NCBI RefSeq assembly: GCF_004005965.1
Contig: NZ_SACY01000002.1
Location: 186,001-250,000, forward strand
Reading direction: 5' to 3'
Source of the DNA: Sandaracinomonas limnophila
GTDB lineage: Bacteria > Bacteroidota > Bacteroidia > Cytophagales > Spirosomataceae
Length of the DNA: 64,000 nucleotides
Shown here one piece after another: positions 43,158 through 52,927 of this stretch. A model generated the notes under the pieces. It worked only from the letters and a program-made list of their open reading frames with translations. It was not told where the DNA came from and made no database searches. Each line of letters begins with the position of its first letter. Within the stretch, counting starts at the first letter, position 1. A program made the position numbers and the translations under genes.

Positions 43158-43635
43158 TATTGGTTGCGGTTCTGGTCTCTGGGAAATCAAACAAATGTTT
43201 GAAAATCCAGTAAGCAATCTAATCCTTTTGGATCCTAACAAAGAACTTCTCAATACGGAAGATGTGTATGCAACTGTTCAATATTTCTCCAAAATATATC
43301 AAAAGGAATTAGTCACAAGTATTCAAATTCTTCAACAGAAGGCCGTAAATATTCCGCTTGAGGACAAATCAATTGATGAAATCTGGTTTTACAATTCCTT
43401 ACACGAAATAGACAGGTTAGAAGAAAGTATTCAGGAATGCTTTCGCTTACTTAAGCCAAATGGGAAAATTATAATCGAGGAGGAATTATCTCACAATGAA
43501 AGAAAAATCCATGAAGGATGCCTAAAACCCTTATTTTTCGAAAAGGAAATTATAGATCTTTTCGAGAAATTCAAATTACTTTCCAATGAACCTAAAGATG
43601 AAAAAGCAAACTACCTTCGATTCGAAAAGTTCTAA
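43117..43635 (+). CDS. Small SAM-dependent methyltransferase with repeat-written N-terminus
   Basis: A 172-residue class I methyltransferase-like protein. Motif I is SIGCGSGLWEI, motif II NLILLDPNKELL, a post-II region AVNIPLEDKSIDEIWFYNSLHEI, and a post-III segment CFRLLKPNGKIIIEEEL. It is short, lacking the usual leading helix. The first ~14 residues (MNTFHFPLSTFHLS) are encoded by the right arm of a heptad repeat pair, and a TAA is in frame two codons before the ATG. Either the repeat has replaced the original 5' end or the gene is a remnant. The substrate is unknown. It converges on udk, overlapping by four bases. Confidence 0.72.
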   Translation: MNTFHFPLSTFHLSIGCGSGLWEIKQMFENPVSNLILLDPNKELLNTEDVYATVQYFSKIYQKELVTSIQILQQKAVNIPLEDKSIDEIWFYNSLHEIDRLEESIQECFRLLKPNGKIIIEEELSHNERKIHEGCLKPLFFEKEIIDLFEKFKLLSNEPKDEKANYLRFEKF

Positions 43636-44255
43636 ATCTTAGATTTCAAATAAGAAACCACTACATCTAAACCCTTTTCAAAGTGATTATTATTAGGTAT
43701 AACTAAATCAGCGTGAAATTTATGGGGTCGAATATATTCTTCATAGGTTGGCTTCACGTGAAATTTCCAACGATACATCACATCTTGCAAATCATATCCA
43801 CGCTCCTCATTATCACGCTTAATTCTACGTTTTAGTTTGATTTTATCCTTAGCATCTATAAAGATTTTCAGATCCAGTAAATCTGCTACCTCTGGGAAAT
43901 GAAAGACAAAAATACCTTCAACAACCAATATTTTCCTGGGATGAAAATGCATCATATCGGGCACTTTTGTTTTATTATTGAAGGTATATTCCAAACGACT
44001 AACCACCTCTCCTCTTCGTAAGGCCTCAATGTCTTTAGCAAATTCCCTTTCATCAATAGCCCCAGGCAAATCAAAATTTTCGATTCCGTTATGATCTCTA
44101 AATTGTTGTTGAATAGGTCGATAATAATTATCCTGTGAAAGCAAACAGATTTCATCTTCCTCAAAATACTGCATCAATTGCTGTAAAAATAAGGTTTTCC
44201 CCGACGCACTTCCTCCCGTAATCCCTATAATGAAGGGTTTTTTAAAATCTGACAT
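43632..44255 (-). CDS. udk: Uridine kinase
   Basis: Phosphorylates uridine (and cytidine) to the monophosphate in pyrimidine salvage. The 207 residues have the P-loop GITGGSASGKTLFLQQL, LLSQDNYYRPI, NFDLPGAIDEREFAKDI, ILVVEGIFVFHFPEVADLLDLKIFIDA and KLKRRIKRDNEERGYDLQDVMYRW, all as in the uridine kinase/PRK family. It lies two bases after nadB on the same strand and overlaps the convergent methyltransferase gene at its stop. Confidence 0.95.
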   Translation of the reverse strand: MSDFKKPFIIGITGGSASGKTLFLQQLMQYFEEDEICLLSQDNYYRPIQQQFRDHNGIENFDLPGAIDEREFAKDIEALRRGEVVSRLEYTFNNKTKVPDMMHFHPRKILVVEGIFVFHFPEVADLLDLKIFIDAKDKIKLKRRIKRDNEERGYDLQDVMYRWKFHVKPTYEEYIRPHKFHADLVIPNNNHFEKGLDVVVSYLKSKI

Positions 44256-44257
44256 AT

Positions 44258-45844
44258 TTAGTTTTGATGAATATTATCCAAATTGAAATGTAATCCTTTA
44301 TTTTCTTTTTGCGCTATGGCATGTTTAATGACCAAATAGGCAACGTTTATCATATTTCTTAATTCGCACAAAGGTACCGTAATTTTTGATTGTCTGTACA
44401 ATTCTTCGTGTTCCAAATAAATCAATTCTAATCGGTCATAAGCACGTTTTAAACGTCTATCTGTTCGCACGATACCAACATAATTACTCATGATAGACTC
44501 CAATTCCTTGGCCATCTCTGTCACTAATACTAATTCTTCTGGATGCCTTGTACCCTCATCATTCCAATCTGGAATACCAAGTGGAAGCTCCTGCGTTCCA
44601 AATTCTTCAACGGATTTTAGAAAGGCACGGTGGGCATATACAATTGCCTCAAGCAAAGAATTAGAAGCCAAACGGTTGGCACCATGCAATCCAGTATGTG
44701 AACATTCTCCCGCAGCATATAAATTTTGTATATTGGTTTGGGCAAACTCATTTACAATAATACCACCACACAAATAATGTTGCGCCGGAACAACTGGAAT
44801 CATTTCCTGTGAAATATCCAACCCAAGTTCTTTTAAACAATAATTATAAATCATCGGGAAATGACCCAAAATCTCTTCCTTGGAAATATGACGAATATCC
44901 AAATACACGCAATCCGTTCCATTTTTCTTCATTTCTGAATCAATAGCACGAGCTACAATATCTCTTGGAGCAAGCGACAACCGCTCATCATATTTTTCCA
45001 TAAAAGTAGAACCGTCAGCATTTTTCAAAATGCCACCATGTCCACGAACTGCCTCAGAAATTAAAAAGGAAGGTTTTTTTCCTGGTTGATACAAGGAAGT
45101 GGGATGAAATTGTATAAATTCCATTCCTTGAACAAATGCCTTTGCTCTGTAGGCCATGGCAATACCATCTCCAGTTGCAATTTTTGGATTGGTAGTGGAT
45201 TGATAAATCTGCCCAATTCCTCCTGTTGCTAATAGAGTAGTTTTAGCTAAAAATGTTTCAATTTTTTGTGTTTTTTTATTCAACACATAAATCCCAAAAC
45301 ATTTTTTACCAGGCGTATCCTTAGTAACCTTTTCGCCTAAATGGTGTTGGGTAATAAGGTCGATGGCAAAATAATGGGTGAAAAAATCTACATTAGAAAA
45401 GCTCTTTACTTTCTCCAATAAAGACCTTTCAATTTCATTACCTGTAGAATCTTTGTAATGTAAAATTCGGTTATCCGAATGCCCTCCCTCCTTCGCTAAG
45501 TCAAAACTTCCATCTTCCTTTCTATCAAACTGAGTACCATAAGAAATCAACTCTTTCAAACGCTCTGGGGCTTCTTTCACTACGATTTCTACTACTTTTT
45601 GATCACTCAAAAAATCACCAGCGACCATTGTATCTTGTATATGCTTCTCATAGGAATCCGTTTGGTCCCAAACAGCAGCAATTCCACCTTGCGCATATTT
45701 GGTATTAGATTCTTCTGCAATGGTCTTTGTAATCAAAGCAATTTTAACTGGCACTTTCAGCGATTGGAAATGCTCAGCAACCTTTACCACATAGGACAAA
45801 CCTGCAATACCAGAACCAACAACAACAAAATCGTAACTAGCCAT
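44258..45844 (-). CDS. nadB: L-aspartate oxidase
   Basis: FAD enzyme oxidising L-aspartate to iminoaspartate, the first step of de novo NAD synthesis. Motifs: dinucleotide fold VVVGSGIAGLSYVVKVA, NTKYAQGGIAAVWD, GGHSDNRILHYKDSTGNEIERSLL, MEFIQFHPTSLY, ISEAVRGHGGIL, and LYAAGECSHTGLHGANRLASNSLLEA, all as in the family. There are about 528 residues from the start at 45844 (MASYDFVV); an ATG six codons upstream is also in frame. nadA and nadC are not in the window. It overlaps nothing and is followed by udk after two bases. Confidence 0.95.
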   Translation of the reverse strand: MASYDFVVVGSGIAGLSYVVKVAEHFQSLKVPVKIALITKTIAEESNTKYAQGGIAAVWDQTDSYEKHIQDTMVAGDFLSDQKVVEIVVKEAPERLKELISYGTQFDRKEDGSFDLAKEGGHSDNRILHYKDSTGNEIERSLLEKVKSFSNVDFFTHYFAIDLITQHHLGEKVTKDTPGKKCFGIYVLNKKTQKIETFLAKTTLLATGGIGQIYQSTTNPKIATGDGIAMAYRAKAFVQGMEFIQFHPTSLYQPGKKPSFLISEAVRGHGGILKNADGSTFMEKYDERLSLAPRDIVARAIDSEMKKNGTDCVYLDIRHISKEEILGHFPMIYNYCLKELGLDISQEMIPVVPAQHYLCGGIIVNEFAQTNIQNLYAAGECSHTGLHGANRLASNSLLEAIVYAHRAFLKSVEEFGTQELPLGIPDWNDEGTRHPEELVLVTEMAKELESIMSNYVGIVRTDRRLKRAYDRLELIYLEHEELYRQSKITVPLCELRNMINVAYLVIKHAIAQKENKGLHFNLDNIHQN

Positions 45845-45901
45845 ACAAGGAAATAAATTCATGCAATTTAATCAATAAAGTTCTTTTTGTTCAAAATTGA
45901 T

Positions 45902-45909
45902 TAACTTTG
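45902..45909 (+). promoter_or_regulatory. Promoter -7 element of the coiled-coil gene
   Basis: TAACTTTG (TAnnTTTG) lies 44 bases before the chosen start at 45954 and inside the longer open frame that begins at 45897. Confidence 0.5.
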
Positions 45910-45953
45910 CGACCAAGAATTTTATTAAACCCTTAAAAATCAAATTATTCCAA

Positions 45954-46898
45954 ATGGAAAACTCTAACAGCAATTCCTCAAAAATTGCATTAATCGTCCT
46001 TGCCGTTTTAACAGCGGTATTAGGTGTTCTGTACTTCCGTTCGTATCAATTGACGAAAGATCAAGCAACAACCATTGAAGAAAAAGCCACTGAATTAGCC
46101 AATACGCGTACCCAATTAGATTCCATTTCAACTCAATTGGATGCAAAAATTTCAGAAATTAAAGCTCTTGGTGGTCAAGTAACAGACTTAGAGGCTTTAA
46201 AAACACAATTGCAACAAGATAAAGAATCTTTGAAAAAAGCAAACCATGCTGCTGTTGCATCTTATGAAGCAAAAATCAAAGAATACAATTCTGTATTAGC
46301 CCAAAAAGACATTGAAATCACCGAATTGAAAAAACAAAACGGTATTTTAACTGAAAACAATAAGGTTTTAACAACTCAAAACGAAAATTTAAATTCAGAA
46401 AACACAGGTTTAAAATCGCAAAACAAAACCTTGTCTGATACTTTATCTGATTATACAGCTAAAAACAAAGAATTAGCTAGAAAAGTTAGCATTGCAGCTG
46501 CATTAAAGGCGCAGGGCTTACGTTTTGCCTCAATCAAAGCAAATGGCAAAGAATCAGAAAAAGCTCGTTTCAACGGAAAGAAATTAGAGAAATTAAAAAT
46601 ATCTTTCAACTTGGCTCCAAATCCAATCACTAAATTGGAAAATAAAACCATTATTGTTAGAATTTTAGATGGTGAAGGTGCTATCGTGTCCGACAATGCT
46701 TCTGGCTCTGGTAAATTTGTACAAGATGGAAAAGAAATGGTTTTCACTACCAAACAAAACGTTACATATTCTAACGACAACCAAGTGGTAGACGTAGTTT
46801 ATTCTCGTGGTGGAGTAGTTTACAAGCCAGGAAAATATAGCGTAGAATTATATGCTGAAGGATTTAAAGTTGGTTCAGGCAATTTTGAAGTAAAATAA
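45954..46898 (+). CDS. Membrane-anchored coiled-coil protein of unknown function
   Basis: A 314-residue protein I cannot name. There is a short polar N-terminus ([10 protein letters not shown]), one transmembrane helix (about 11-28) and a long coiled coil (about 35-175, heptads rich in K, E, Q, N and L). The ~120-residue C-terminal domain is beta-rich ([54 protein letters not shown]). The topology suggests an envelope protein with a periplasmic sandwich domain on a stalk. The upstream TTG at 45897 is rejected because a TAACTTTG promoter lies within it. Its stop overlaps the ornithine aminotransferase start by one base. Confidence 0.82.
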   Translation: MENSNSNSSKIALIVLAVLTAVLGVLYFRSYQLTKDQATTIEEKATELANTRTQLDSISTQLDAKISEIKALGGQVTDLEALKTQLQQDKESLKKANHAAVASYEAKIKEYNSVLAQKDIEITELKKQNGILTENNKVLTTQNENLNSENTGLKSQNKTLSDTLSDYTAKNKELARKVSIAAALKAQGLRFASIKANGKESEKARFNGKKLEKLKISFNLAPNPITKLENKTIIVRILDGEGAIVSDNASGSGKFVQDGKEMVFTTKQNVTYSNDNQVVDVVYSRGGVVYKPGKYSVELYAEGFKVGSGNFEVK

Positions 46899-48097
46899 TG
46901 AACTACATAGACCTAGAAAATCAATTCGGTGCGCATAATTATCATCCGCTACCCGTTGTTCTTTCTAAAGGTCTAGGTTCTACAGTATGGGATGTAAAAG
47001 GGAAGTCGTACCTCGACTTCCTTTCTGCATACTCAGCCGTTAATCAGGGACATTGTCATCCCAAAATTTTAGAGGCTTTTTACCAACAAGCCCAAAAACT
47101 CACCCTCACTTCTCGCGCTTTTTACAACGACCAATTAGGTTTAACTGAAGAAAAGCTTGCCAAGTTATTTGGTTTCGACAAAGTACTCATGATGAATACA
47201 GGCGTTGAAGCCGGAGAAACTGCGCTGAAATTGTGTAGGAGATGGGCCTATCAAATAAAAGGAATCCCAACGAACCAAGCGAAAATAATTGTAGCAGAAG
47301 GAAATTTCTGGGGGAGAACTCTCGCCGCCATTTCTGCATCAACTGACCCTTCTAGCTTCGAAAATTTTGGCCCTTTCTTACCTGGATTCATCAAAATACC
47401 TTATAACGACATTCCGGCCCTAGAATTAGCTCTTCAAGACCCAAATGTGGCAGCCTTTATGGTTGAACCCATTCAAGGGGAAGCAGGCGTAATTATTCCA
47501 GCTGAAGGCTATTTACAAAAAGCCTCTCAAGCTTGCAATAAAGCCAATGTGCTACTAGTAGCAGATGAAATTCAAACGGGTTTAGGTAGAACAGGGAAAT
47601 GGCTAGCTTGCGACCACGAAAATGTTAAACCAGATGTCCTTTTACTCGGAAAAGCATTATCTGGCGGATTCATGCCTGTATCAGCAGTTTTAGCAAATGA
47701 TGAAATCATGCTGACCATCAAACCAGGTGAACATGGATCAACCTATGGTGGAAACCCATTAGCTGCTGCAGTTACTCGCGCTGCCCTTGATGTAATTTCT
47801 GAGGAAAACCTTTTAGAAAACACAATTGAACGAGGCAATCAATTAATGAAAGGATTGATGGAATTAAAGGCAAAATCACCGCTTATTAAAAACGTTCGCG
47901 GAAAAGGACTTCTATGCGCCATAGAAATTGACGCCAACGAAGAAAGTGACCTTGCTTGGAATTTATGCTTGAAATTTATGGAAAATGGCCTTTTAGCCAA
48001 ACCTACCCACGGCAATAAAATCAGATTAGCACCACCTTTGGTAATTTCTGAGGAGGAGATAAAATTTGCAAATGAAAAGTTGAAAGTTGAAAGTTGA
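46898..48097 (+). CDS. rocD: Ornithine-oxo-acid aminotransferase
   Basis: PLP enzyme interconverting ornithine and glutamate semialdehyde. The 399 residues match the family: [71 protein letters not shown], and the PLP lysine in [21 protein letters not shown]. The last residues (KLKVES) and the stop are supplied by the GTTGAAA heptad array, which replaces the usual C-terminal end by a few residues. It is translationally coupled (ATGA overlap) to the preceding coiled-coil gene, an association I cannot explain. Confidence 0.95.
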   Translation: MNYIDLENQFGAHNYHPLPVVLSKGLGSTVWDVKGKSYLDFLSAYSAVNQGHCHPKILEAFYQQAQKLTLTSRAFYNDQLGLTEEKLAKLFGFDKVLMMNTGVEAGETALKLCRRWAYQIKGIPTNQAKIIVAEGNFWGRTLAAISASTDPSSFENFGPFLPGFIKIPYNDIPALELALQDPNVAAFMVEPIQGEAGVIIPAEGYLQKASQACNKANVLLVADEIQTGLGRTGKWLACDHENVKPDVLLLGKALSGGFMPVSAVLANDEIMLTIKPGEHGSTYGGNPLAAAVTRAALDVISEENLLENTIERGNQLMKGLMELKAKSPLIKNVRGKGLLCAIEIDANEESDLAWNLCLKFMENGLLAKPTHGNKIRLAPPLVISEEEIKFANEKLKVES

Positions 48098-48126
48098 AAA
48101 AAAAATCCACTTTCCACTTTCAATTT
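48073..48126. repeat. Inverted pair of heptad arrays, GTTGAAA type
   Basis: Left arm 48073-48100 (TGAAAAG, TTGAAAG, TTGAAAG, TTGAAAA) and right arm 48106-48126 (TCCACTT, TCCACTT, TCAATTT) are inverted around AAAAA. The element lies between the convergent rocD and rho genes. The rocD stop (48095-48097) is inside the left arm. It may act as a terminator. Confidence 0.92.
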
Positions 48127-48128
48127 AT

Positions 48129-49619
48129 TTATCGGTTCATCGACACCAAAAACTCTTCATTGTTTCTGGTTCCCTTCATTTGTTGCTGTAAGAATTCCAT
48201 TGCCTCAACTGAGTTCATATCCGACATGTGCTTGCGTAAGATCCATACTCTTTGAAGTACTCCTGGATCCATCAATAAGTCTTCTCTACGTGTACCAGAT
48301 GCAGTAACATCAATTGCAGGATAAACTCTGCGGTTCGACAATTTACGATCCAATTGAAGTTCCATGTTACCTGTTCCTTTGAATTCCTCAAAGATAACCT
48401 CATCCATTTTAGAACCGGTTTCAATCAAAGCAGTTGCAATAATGGTTAATGAACCACCATTTTCAACATTTCTTGCCGCACCAAAGAAACGTTTAGGTTT
48501 GTGTAAAGCATTTGCATCCACACCACCCGACAAAATCTTACCAGATGAAGGAACTACAGTATTATAGGCACGCGCTAAACGCGTGATCGAATCTAATAAA
48601 ATCACCACATCGTGTCCACACTCCACCATTCTTTTCGCCTTTTCCAACACTATGCTAGATACTTTCACATGGCGCTCTGCCTGTTCGTCGAAAGTACTTG
48701 AAATAACCTCAGCTTTTACACTTCGTTGCATATCGGTTACCTCCTCCGGACGTTCATCAATCAATAAAATAATCAAATAAACCTCTGGGTGATTACGAGA
48801 AATGGCATTCGCAATATCTTTCAACAACACCGTTTTACCCGTTTTGGGCTGTGCAACAATCATACCCCTTTGTCCTTTACCAATTGGTGCAAACAAATCC
48901 AAGATACGTGTTGAATAATTGTCAGGTGAGGTCGAAAGATTTAATTTTTCTTCCGGAAATAAGGGTGTTAAATATTCAAAATTGATACGATCTCTTATTT
49001 CATCAGTTGACTTACCATTAACCGTTTCAATTTTCAACAAAGCAAAATATTTTTCTCCTTCCTTTGGTGGACGAATACTCCCTTTAATAGTATCTCCCGT
49101 TTTCAAACCAAACATTTTGATCTGTGCTGGAGAAACATAAATATCATCTGGCGAAGCTAAATAATTATAATCCGAAGAACGCATGAAGCCATAACCCCCT
49201 TCTTGCATAATTTCTAAAACACCTTCATTTTCAATTAAACCATCAAGCTCTTTGATAATCGCATTGTAGTTTTTCTTGAACTGATTATTTGATATAGGCG
49301 CTTGAACCTCCTCTTTTGGTAATTTTGACTCATCTACCAACACATCTTCTGTGCTAATAAACGATGTGTCTTCCATAAAATCATCTGGTGGAACAATCGG
49401 CTCAAAATCATCCGAATTATCCTCAGAAGCTTCCATTATAGGCTCAGGTTTTTTAGTAAAATTCTTCTTGCGAGGCTCTTCTTGTGGAGCTGGCACTAAG
49501 GGAATTTCAGCCTGAACATCGTCAGAACGCTTAATTCTTTGTCTTTTTTGTCTTTCTACAGGCGCTTGATTTTCTTCTTCTCTACCTTTGCGTGGTCTGC
49601 GAACTGGTTTTTCTTCCAT
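48129..49619 (-). CDS. rho: Transcription termination factor Rho
   Basis: Hexameric RNA helicase ending transcription at rho-dependent sites. The first ~125 residues are a low-complexity, charged tail ([12 protein letters not shown]... and an acidic stretch with [12 protein letters not shown]), a feature common in Bacteroidota Rho. Then come the RNA-binding domain ([44 protein letters not shown]) and the RecA-type motor: Walker [28 protein letters not shown], Walker [18 protein letters not shown], and R-loop [16 protein letters not shown]. The 496 residues make it longer than E. coli Rho (419) because of the tail. It converges on rocD. Confidence 0.97.
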   Translation of the reverse strand: MEEKPVRRPRKGREEENQAPVERQKRQRIKRSDDVQAEIPLVPAPQEEPRKKNFTKKPEPIMEASEDNSDDFEPIVPPDDFMEDTSFISTEDVLVDESKLPKEEVQAPISNNQFKKNYNAIIKELDGLIENEGVLEIMQEGGYGFMRSSDYNYLASPDDIYVSPAQIKMFGLKTGDTIKGSIRPPKEGEKYFALLKIETVNGKSTDEIRDRINFEYLTPLFPEEKLNLSTSPDNYSTRILDLFAPIGKGQRGMIVAQPKTGKTVLLKDIANAISRNHPEVYLIILLIDERPEEVTDMQRSVKAEVISSTFDEQAERHVKVSSIVLEKAKRMVECGHDVVILLDSITRLARAYNTVVPSSGKILSGGVDANALHKPKRFFGAARNVENGGSLTIIATALIETGSKMDEVIFEEFKGTGNMELQLDRKLSNRRVYPAIDVTASGTRREDLLMDPGVLQRVWILRKHMSDMNSVEAMEFLQQQMKGTRNNEEFLVSMNR

Positions 49620-49736
49620 AAAGGGATGATAATTGATATTTCAAATTGAAAACAGGAATCCTCGGCGGAAATCTACATTTGGCTTAAAAATTTTGGAAAG
49701 CAAAACGATGGATAAAAGGAAACTGTTATGACTAAC

Positions 49737-49765
49737 GGAGCGTCCACGAATGGAAAACGCTCCGC
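49737..49765. other. Strong stem-loop in the rho-bioF divergent gap
   Basis: Outer stem CGGAGCG/CGCTCCG encloses an inner TCCA-CGAA-TGGA hairpin, in a 213-base gap between divergent rho and bioF. It is not followed by a T run. It lies upstream of the bioF promoter and could be in the 5' leader of rho. No ncRNA family is recognised. Confidence 0.4.
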
Positions 49766-49814
49766 AATACTACATCCATTAAACGGAAATGTCAAGCATT
49801 TTTTTAAAAATTTG

Positions 49815-49822
49815 TAGCTTTG
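49815..49822 (+). promoter_or_regulatory. Promoter -7 element of the bio operon
   Basis: TAGCTTTG (TAnnTTTG) ends 10 bases before the bioF ATG at 49833, giving a leader of only a few bases. No BirA-type palindromic operator is visible nearby. Confidence 0.55.
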
Positions 49823-49832
49823 CAAAACATTT

Positions 49833-50975
49833 ATGAAAAAAAACATCCAAATCCTTCAAGATTTACTCGAAATAAGAGAAAATGAGGGCCTTTTACGGGG
49901 ACTTTCACAACTCGAAGAAGGAATCGATTTTTATTCAAATGATTACCTTGGACTTGCTGGCTCTCAGGAAATTGAGAAAAAAATAACATCTTTTTCCAAT
50001 ACCCTAAAAAGGAAATTAAATATCTGCACTAGTTTAGGCTCCACAGGCTCTCGATTGATTTCAGGTAACCACCCCATTTTTGAATTATTTGAATCAGAAT
50101 GTGCGAAGTTTCACAAAGCAGAAGCGGCCCTATTTTTTGGATCAGGCTTTGAAGCCAATGTAGGCTTATTGGCGGCCATTGGATTAGAAAATCATGTCAT
50201 TATTTGTGATAAATTAATCCATGCAAGTTTGGTGGATGGACTGCGACTATCCAAGGCAGAAAAAAGAATTTTCAAACACAATGATTTAGCCGATTTAGAA
50301 AAAATACTAAGCCAATACCCTCTAGAAACACCCAAATGGGTCATAGTAGAATCCATTTATTCCATGGATGGGGATGAGGCAAATCTTGTGATTTTGCAAG
50401 ATTTATCAAAAAAATACAATTTTGAACTCATAGTGGACGAAGCCCACTCAGGAGGAATATACGGACCAAATGGAGAAGGTAAATGCGTTGAATTAGAGCT
50501 AGAAAAAGAAATTTTTGCAAGAATCATCACCTTTGGAAAGGCTTGGGGATATAGCGGCGCAGTAGTTTTAGGTAGCAAAACATTAAAAAACTATTTAATC
50601 AATTTTGCTAGACCCTTTATTTTTTCCACCGCCCCAACCATTCAACATTTAATTGACTTATCGGGTATTTTAAGCATTCAAAGCACTTTTTCATCAAAAA
50701 GAAAAGAACTTTACAAAGTAATCAACTTTTTTAACGAGCAGAAAAAAAGTACTAATTGGCTTAAAAGTAATACTGCCATTCAATCGTTTATCATTCCAGG
50801 CAACGAAAACGTAAGAAAAAAGGCAGAACTTTTACAAACCAAAGGATTTAAAGTAAAACCAATTGTGTATCCAACCGTACCCAAAGGCCAAGAAAGAATT
50901 CGCATCACTTTACATGCATTTCAAAAGCAAGAAGACATCAAAAAAATCATAAATTTGTTGGAAGAAAATGAATAG
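49833..50975 (+). CDS. bioF: 8-amino-7-oxononanoate synthase
   Basis: PLP enzyme of biotin synthesis (alpha-oxoamine synthase), condensing pimeloyl thioester with alanine. The 380 residues show DYLGLAGSQEI, LGSTGSRLISGNHPIFELFE, ALFFGSGFEANVGLLAA, ESIYSMDGDEANL, VDEAHSGGIYGPNGEG and the PLP lysine in RIITFGKAWGYSGAVVLGS. A KBL-type enzyme is a possible alternative, but the following bioD and bioA settle it. bioF is first in the bioF-bioD-bioA operon and overlaps bioD by eight bases. bioB and bioC are not in the window. Confidence 0.94.
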   Translation: MKKNIQILQDLLEIRENEGLLRGLSQLEEGIDFYSNDYLGLAGSQEIEKKITSFSNTLKRKLNICTSLGSTGSRLISGNHPIFELFESECAKFHKAEAALFFGSGFEANVGLLAAIGLENHVIICDKLIHASLVDGLRLSKAEKRIFKHNDLADLEKILSQYPLETPKWVIVESIYSMDGDEANLVILQDLSKKYNFELIVDEAHSGGIYGPNGEGKCVELELEKEIFARIITFGKAWGYSGAVVLGSKTLKNYLINFARPFIFSTAPTIQHLIDLSGILSIQSTFSSKRKELYKVINFFNEQKKSTNWLKSNTAIQSFIIPGNENVRKKAELLQTKGFKVKPIVYPTVPKGQERIRITLHAFQKQEDIKKIINLLEENE

Positions 50976-51585
50976 AAAGGTTGTCATTGCGGGAATAGGA
51001 ACAGAAATTGGTAAAACAATTTCCTCTGCTATTATTGTTAAAAATTTGCAGGCCGACTACTGGAAACCAATTCAATCGGGCTTTCCAGAAGATTCAGATG
51101 TTCGAACAGTACTTGATTTAAGCAATTCCAAGGATTCAAACATTCATCCATCAATTTACAACCTAAAAGCCCCTCTTTCACCACATTCGGCTGCCGAATT
51201 GGAGGGGGTGGAAATAATACTTGAAAACTTTAATTTGCCAGACACCAACAACTCTTTGGTGGTGGAACTAGCAGGTGGAATTTTGGTTCCCCTAAACAAA
51301 AAAGAAACCAATTTAGACTTGTTAAAAAAATGGAATTTACCAGTAATCTTAGTTTCAAAAACCTATTTAGGTAGCATTAATCATACCCTTTTGAGTTTTG
51401 AAATTTTAAAATCCAACAATATTCCTATTATGGGCTTAATTGTTAACGGAGAAAAAAACGAATCGGCACAACGCTTCATTTCAAATTATACCCATTTGCC
51501 TATAATTTGTGATATAAATTTAGAAAGTAACTGGACCCCAGAATTAATTGAAAACTATGCAAAATCTGTCATTTGGCCCGCTTAG
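50968..51585 (+). CDS. bioD: Dethiobiotin synthetase
   Basis: ATP-dependent carboxylase closing the ureido ring of dethiobiotin. The 205 residues begin with the P-loop GIGTEIGKTISSAII and the active-site segment YWKPIQSGFPEDSDVRTV; NLKAPLSPHSAAE, VVELAGGILVPL and LIVNG follow as in the family. It overlaps bioF by eight bases and bioA by 29, so the three are tightly coupled. It is somewhat short compared with about 220-225 residues, but all motifs are present. Confidence 0.93.
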   Translation: MNRKVVIAGIGTEIGKTISSAIIVKNLQADYWKPIQSGFPEDSDVRTVLDLSNSKDSNIHPSIYNLKAPLSPHSAAELEGVEIILENFNLPDTNNSLVVELAGGILVPLNKKETNLDLLKKWNLPVILVSKTYLGSINHTLLSFEILKSNNIPIMGLIVNGEKNESAQRFISNYTHLPIICDINLESNWTPELIENYAKSVIWPA

Positions 51586-52843
51586 CCAACGAGATCAAAA
51601 GGTGATTTGGCATCCATTCACTCAACACCAAATTGAACCGCAGTCGATTGCCATTCAATCGGGTAAAGGTGCCCTTTTATTTGATGAAAACGGAAATGAA
51701 ATCATCGACGCCATTTCGTCTTGGTGGGTATCCATTCACGGACACGGAAATGAATATCTGGCACAAAAAATTTATGAACAAGCAATTCAATTAGAGCAAG
51801 TAATTTTTGCGGGATTCACGCATCCGCAAGCCATCAAACTTTCAGAGCGTCTTCTAAAAAAGCTTCCGAATACAGCAGAAAAACTATTTTTTTCTGATAA
51901 TGGGAGCACGGCCGTAGAAGTTGCCATCAAAATGGCCCTTCAATATTTTTTCAATATAGGTCAACCTGAAAAACGAAAAATATTAGCATTTGAAGACGCC
52001 TATCATGGTGATACCTTTGGAGCAATGAGTCTTGGTGCACCAAGTTCCTTTAATGCCCCCTTCCAAGACATGCTCTTTGAAGTTGATTTTTTACCATCTC
52101 CCACTGAACCTGAAAAATGTTTAGAGGTTTTTAAAGAAAAAATGAATAATGCTGATAATTATGCAGCCTTCATTTTTGAGCCTTTAATTCAAGGTGCTGG
52201 AGGAATGAAAATGTATTCCCCTGATTTATTAAATGACTTAATCCAATTATCCAAAAGCAAACAAATATTCACTATTGCTGATGAAATCATGACAGGATTT
52301 GGCAGAACAGGAAAATTCTTTGCCATTGATTATTTAAACCAAAAACCTGACATCATCTGCATGTCAAAGGGTTTAACCGGTGGTATGATGGCCATGGGAA
52401 TCACCTCTTGTTCCAATCAAGTATTTGAGGCTTTTTTATCGAACGATAGAAGCAAAACCCTATTTCATAGCCATTCATTTACTGGTAATCCATTAGCATG
52501 TGCAGCTGCAAATGCAAGCTTAGACCTTTTTGAAAATGAAAATATTTTCGAAAAAATTGAAAAGATTAATCATTCCCATCAAAATTGGAAAAATAAAATC
52601 CAACAAAATCAAAATTTCAAAAATATTCGAATTTTAGGCACAATTATAGCCTTAGAATTGACTACAAATGAAAAATCAGGTTATTTAAACTCAAAAAGAG
52701 ATCTTATTTATACGCATTGTTTACAAAATGGAGTTCTACTGAGACCTCTAGGAAATACAATATATATCCTCCCTCCTTTTGTCATACAACAAAAAGAACT
52801 CAACAAAATATACCAGGTGATTGAGGAAATTCCAATGAATTAA
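51557..52843 (+). CDS. bioA: Adenosylmethionine-8-amino-7-oxononanoate aminotransferase
   Basis: Class III PLP aminotransferase converting KAPA to DAPA in biotin synthesis, with S-adenosylmethionine as amino donor. About 428 residues; motifs: IWHPFTQHQIEPQSI, AISSWWVSIHGHGNEYLAQKI, LFFSDNGSTAVEVAIKMALQYF, FEDAYHGDTFGAMSLG, FIFEPLIQGAGGMKMY, and the PLP lysine in DIICMSKGLTGGMM. The start is ATG 51557; an in-frame TTG three codons upstream is less likely. It overlaps bioD by 29 bases. No bioB follows. Confidence 0.94.
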   Translation: MQNLSFGPLSQRDQKVIWHPFTQHQIEPQSIAIQSGKGALLFDENGNEIIDAISSWWVSIHGHGNEYLAQKIYEQAIQLEQVIFAGFTHPQAIKLSERLLKKLPNTAEKLFFSDNGSTAVEVAIKMALQYFFNIGQPEKRKILAFEDAYHGDTFGAMSLGAPSSFNAPFQDMLFEVDFLPSPTEPEKCLEVFKEKMNNADNYAAFIFEPLIQGAGGMKMYSPDLLNDLIQLSKSKQIFTIADEIMTGFGRTGKFFAIDYLNQKPDIICMSKGLTGGMMAMGITSCSNQVFEAFLSNDRSKTLFHSHSFTGNPLACAAANASLDLFENENIFEKIEKINHSHQNWKNKIQQNQNFKNIRILGTIIALELTTNEKSGYLNSKRDLIYTHCLQNGVLLRPLGNTIYILPPFVIQQKELNKIYQVIEEIPMN

Positions 52844-52927
52844 ATATTGATTAAAGCTGACAATTTCGTAAGGAAATTTCATTTTTTTTTAAGATATTTA
52901 GGTTAAAATTTATCATTAAAAACAAAC

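Noticed and set aside
49728-49817. A 29-codon open frame (MTNGASTNGK...) in the rho-bioF gap.
   Set aside because: It covers the stem-loop, has no hydrophobic or conserved-looking segment, and runs into the bioF promoter.
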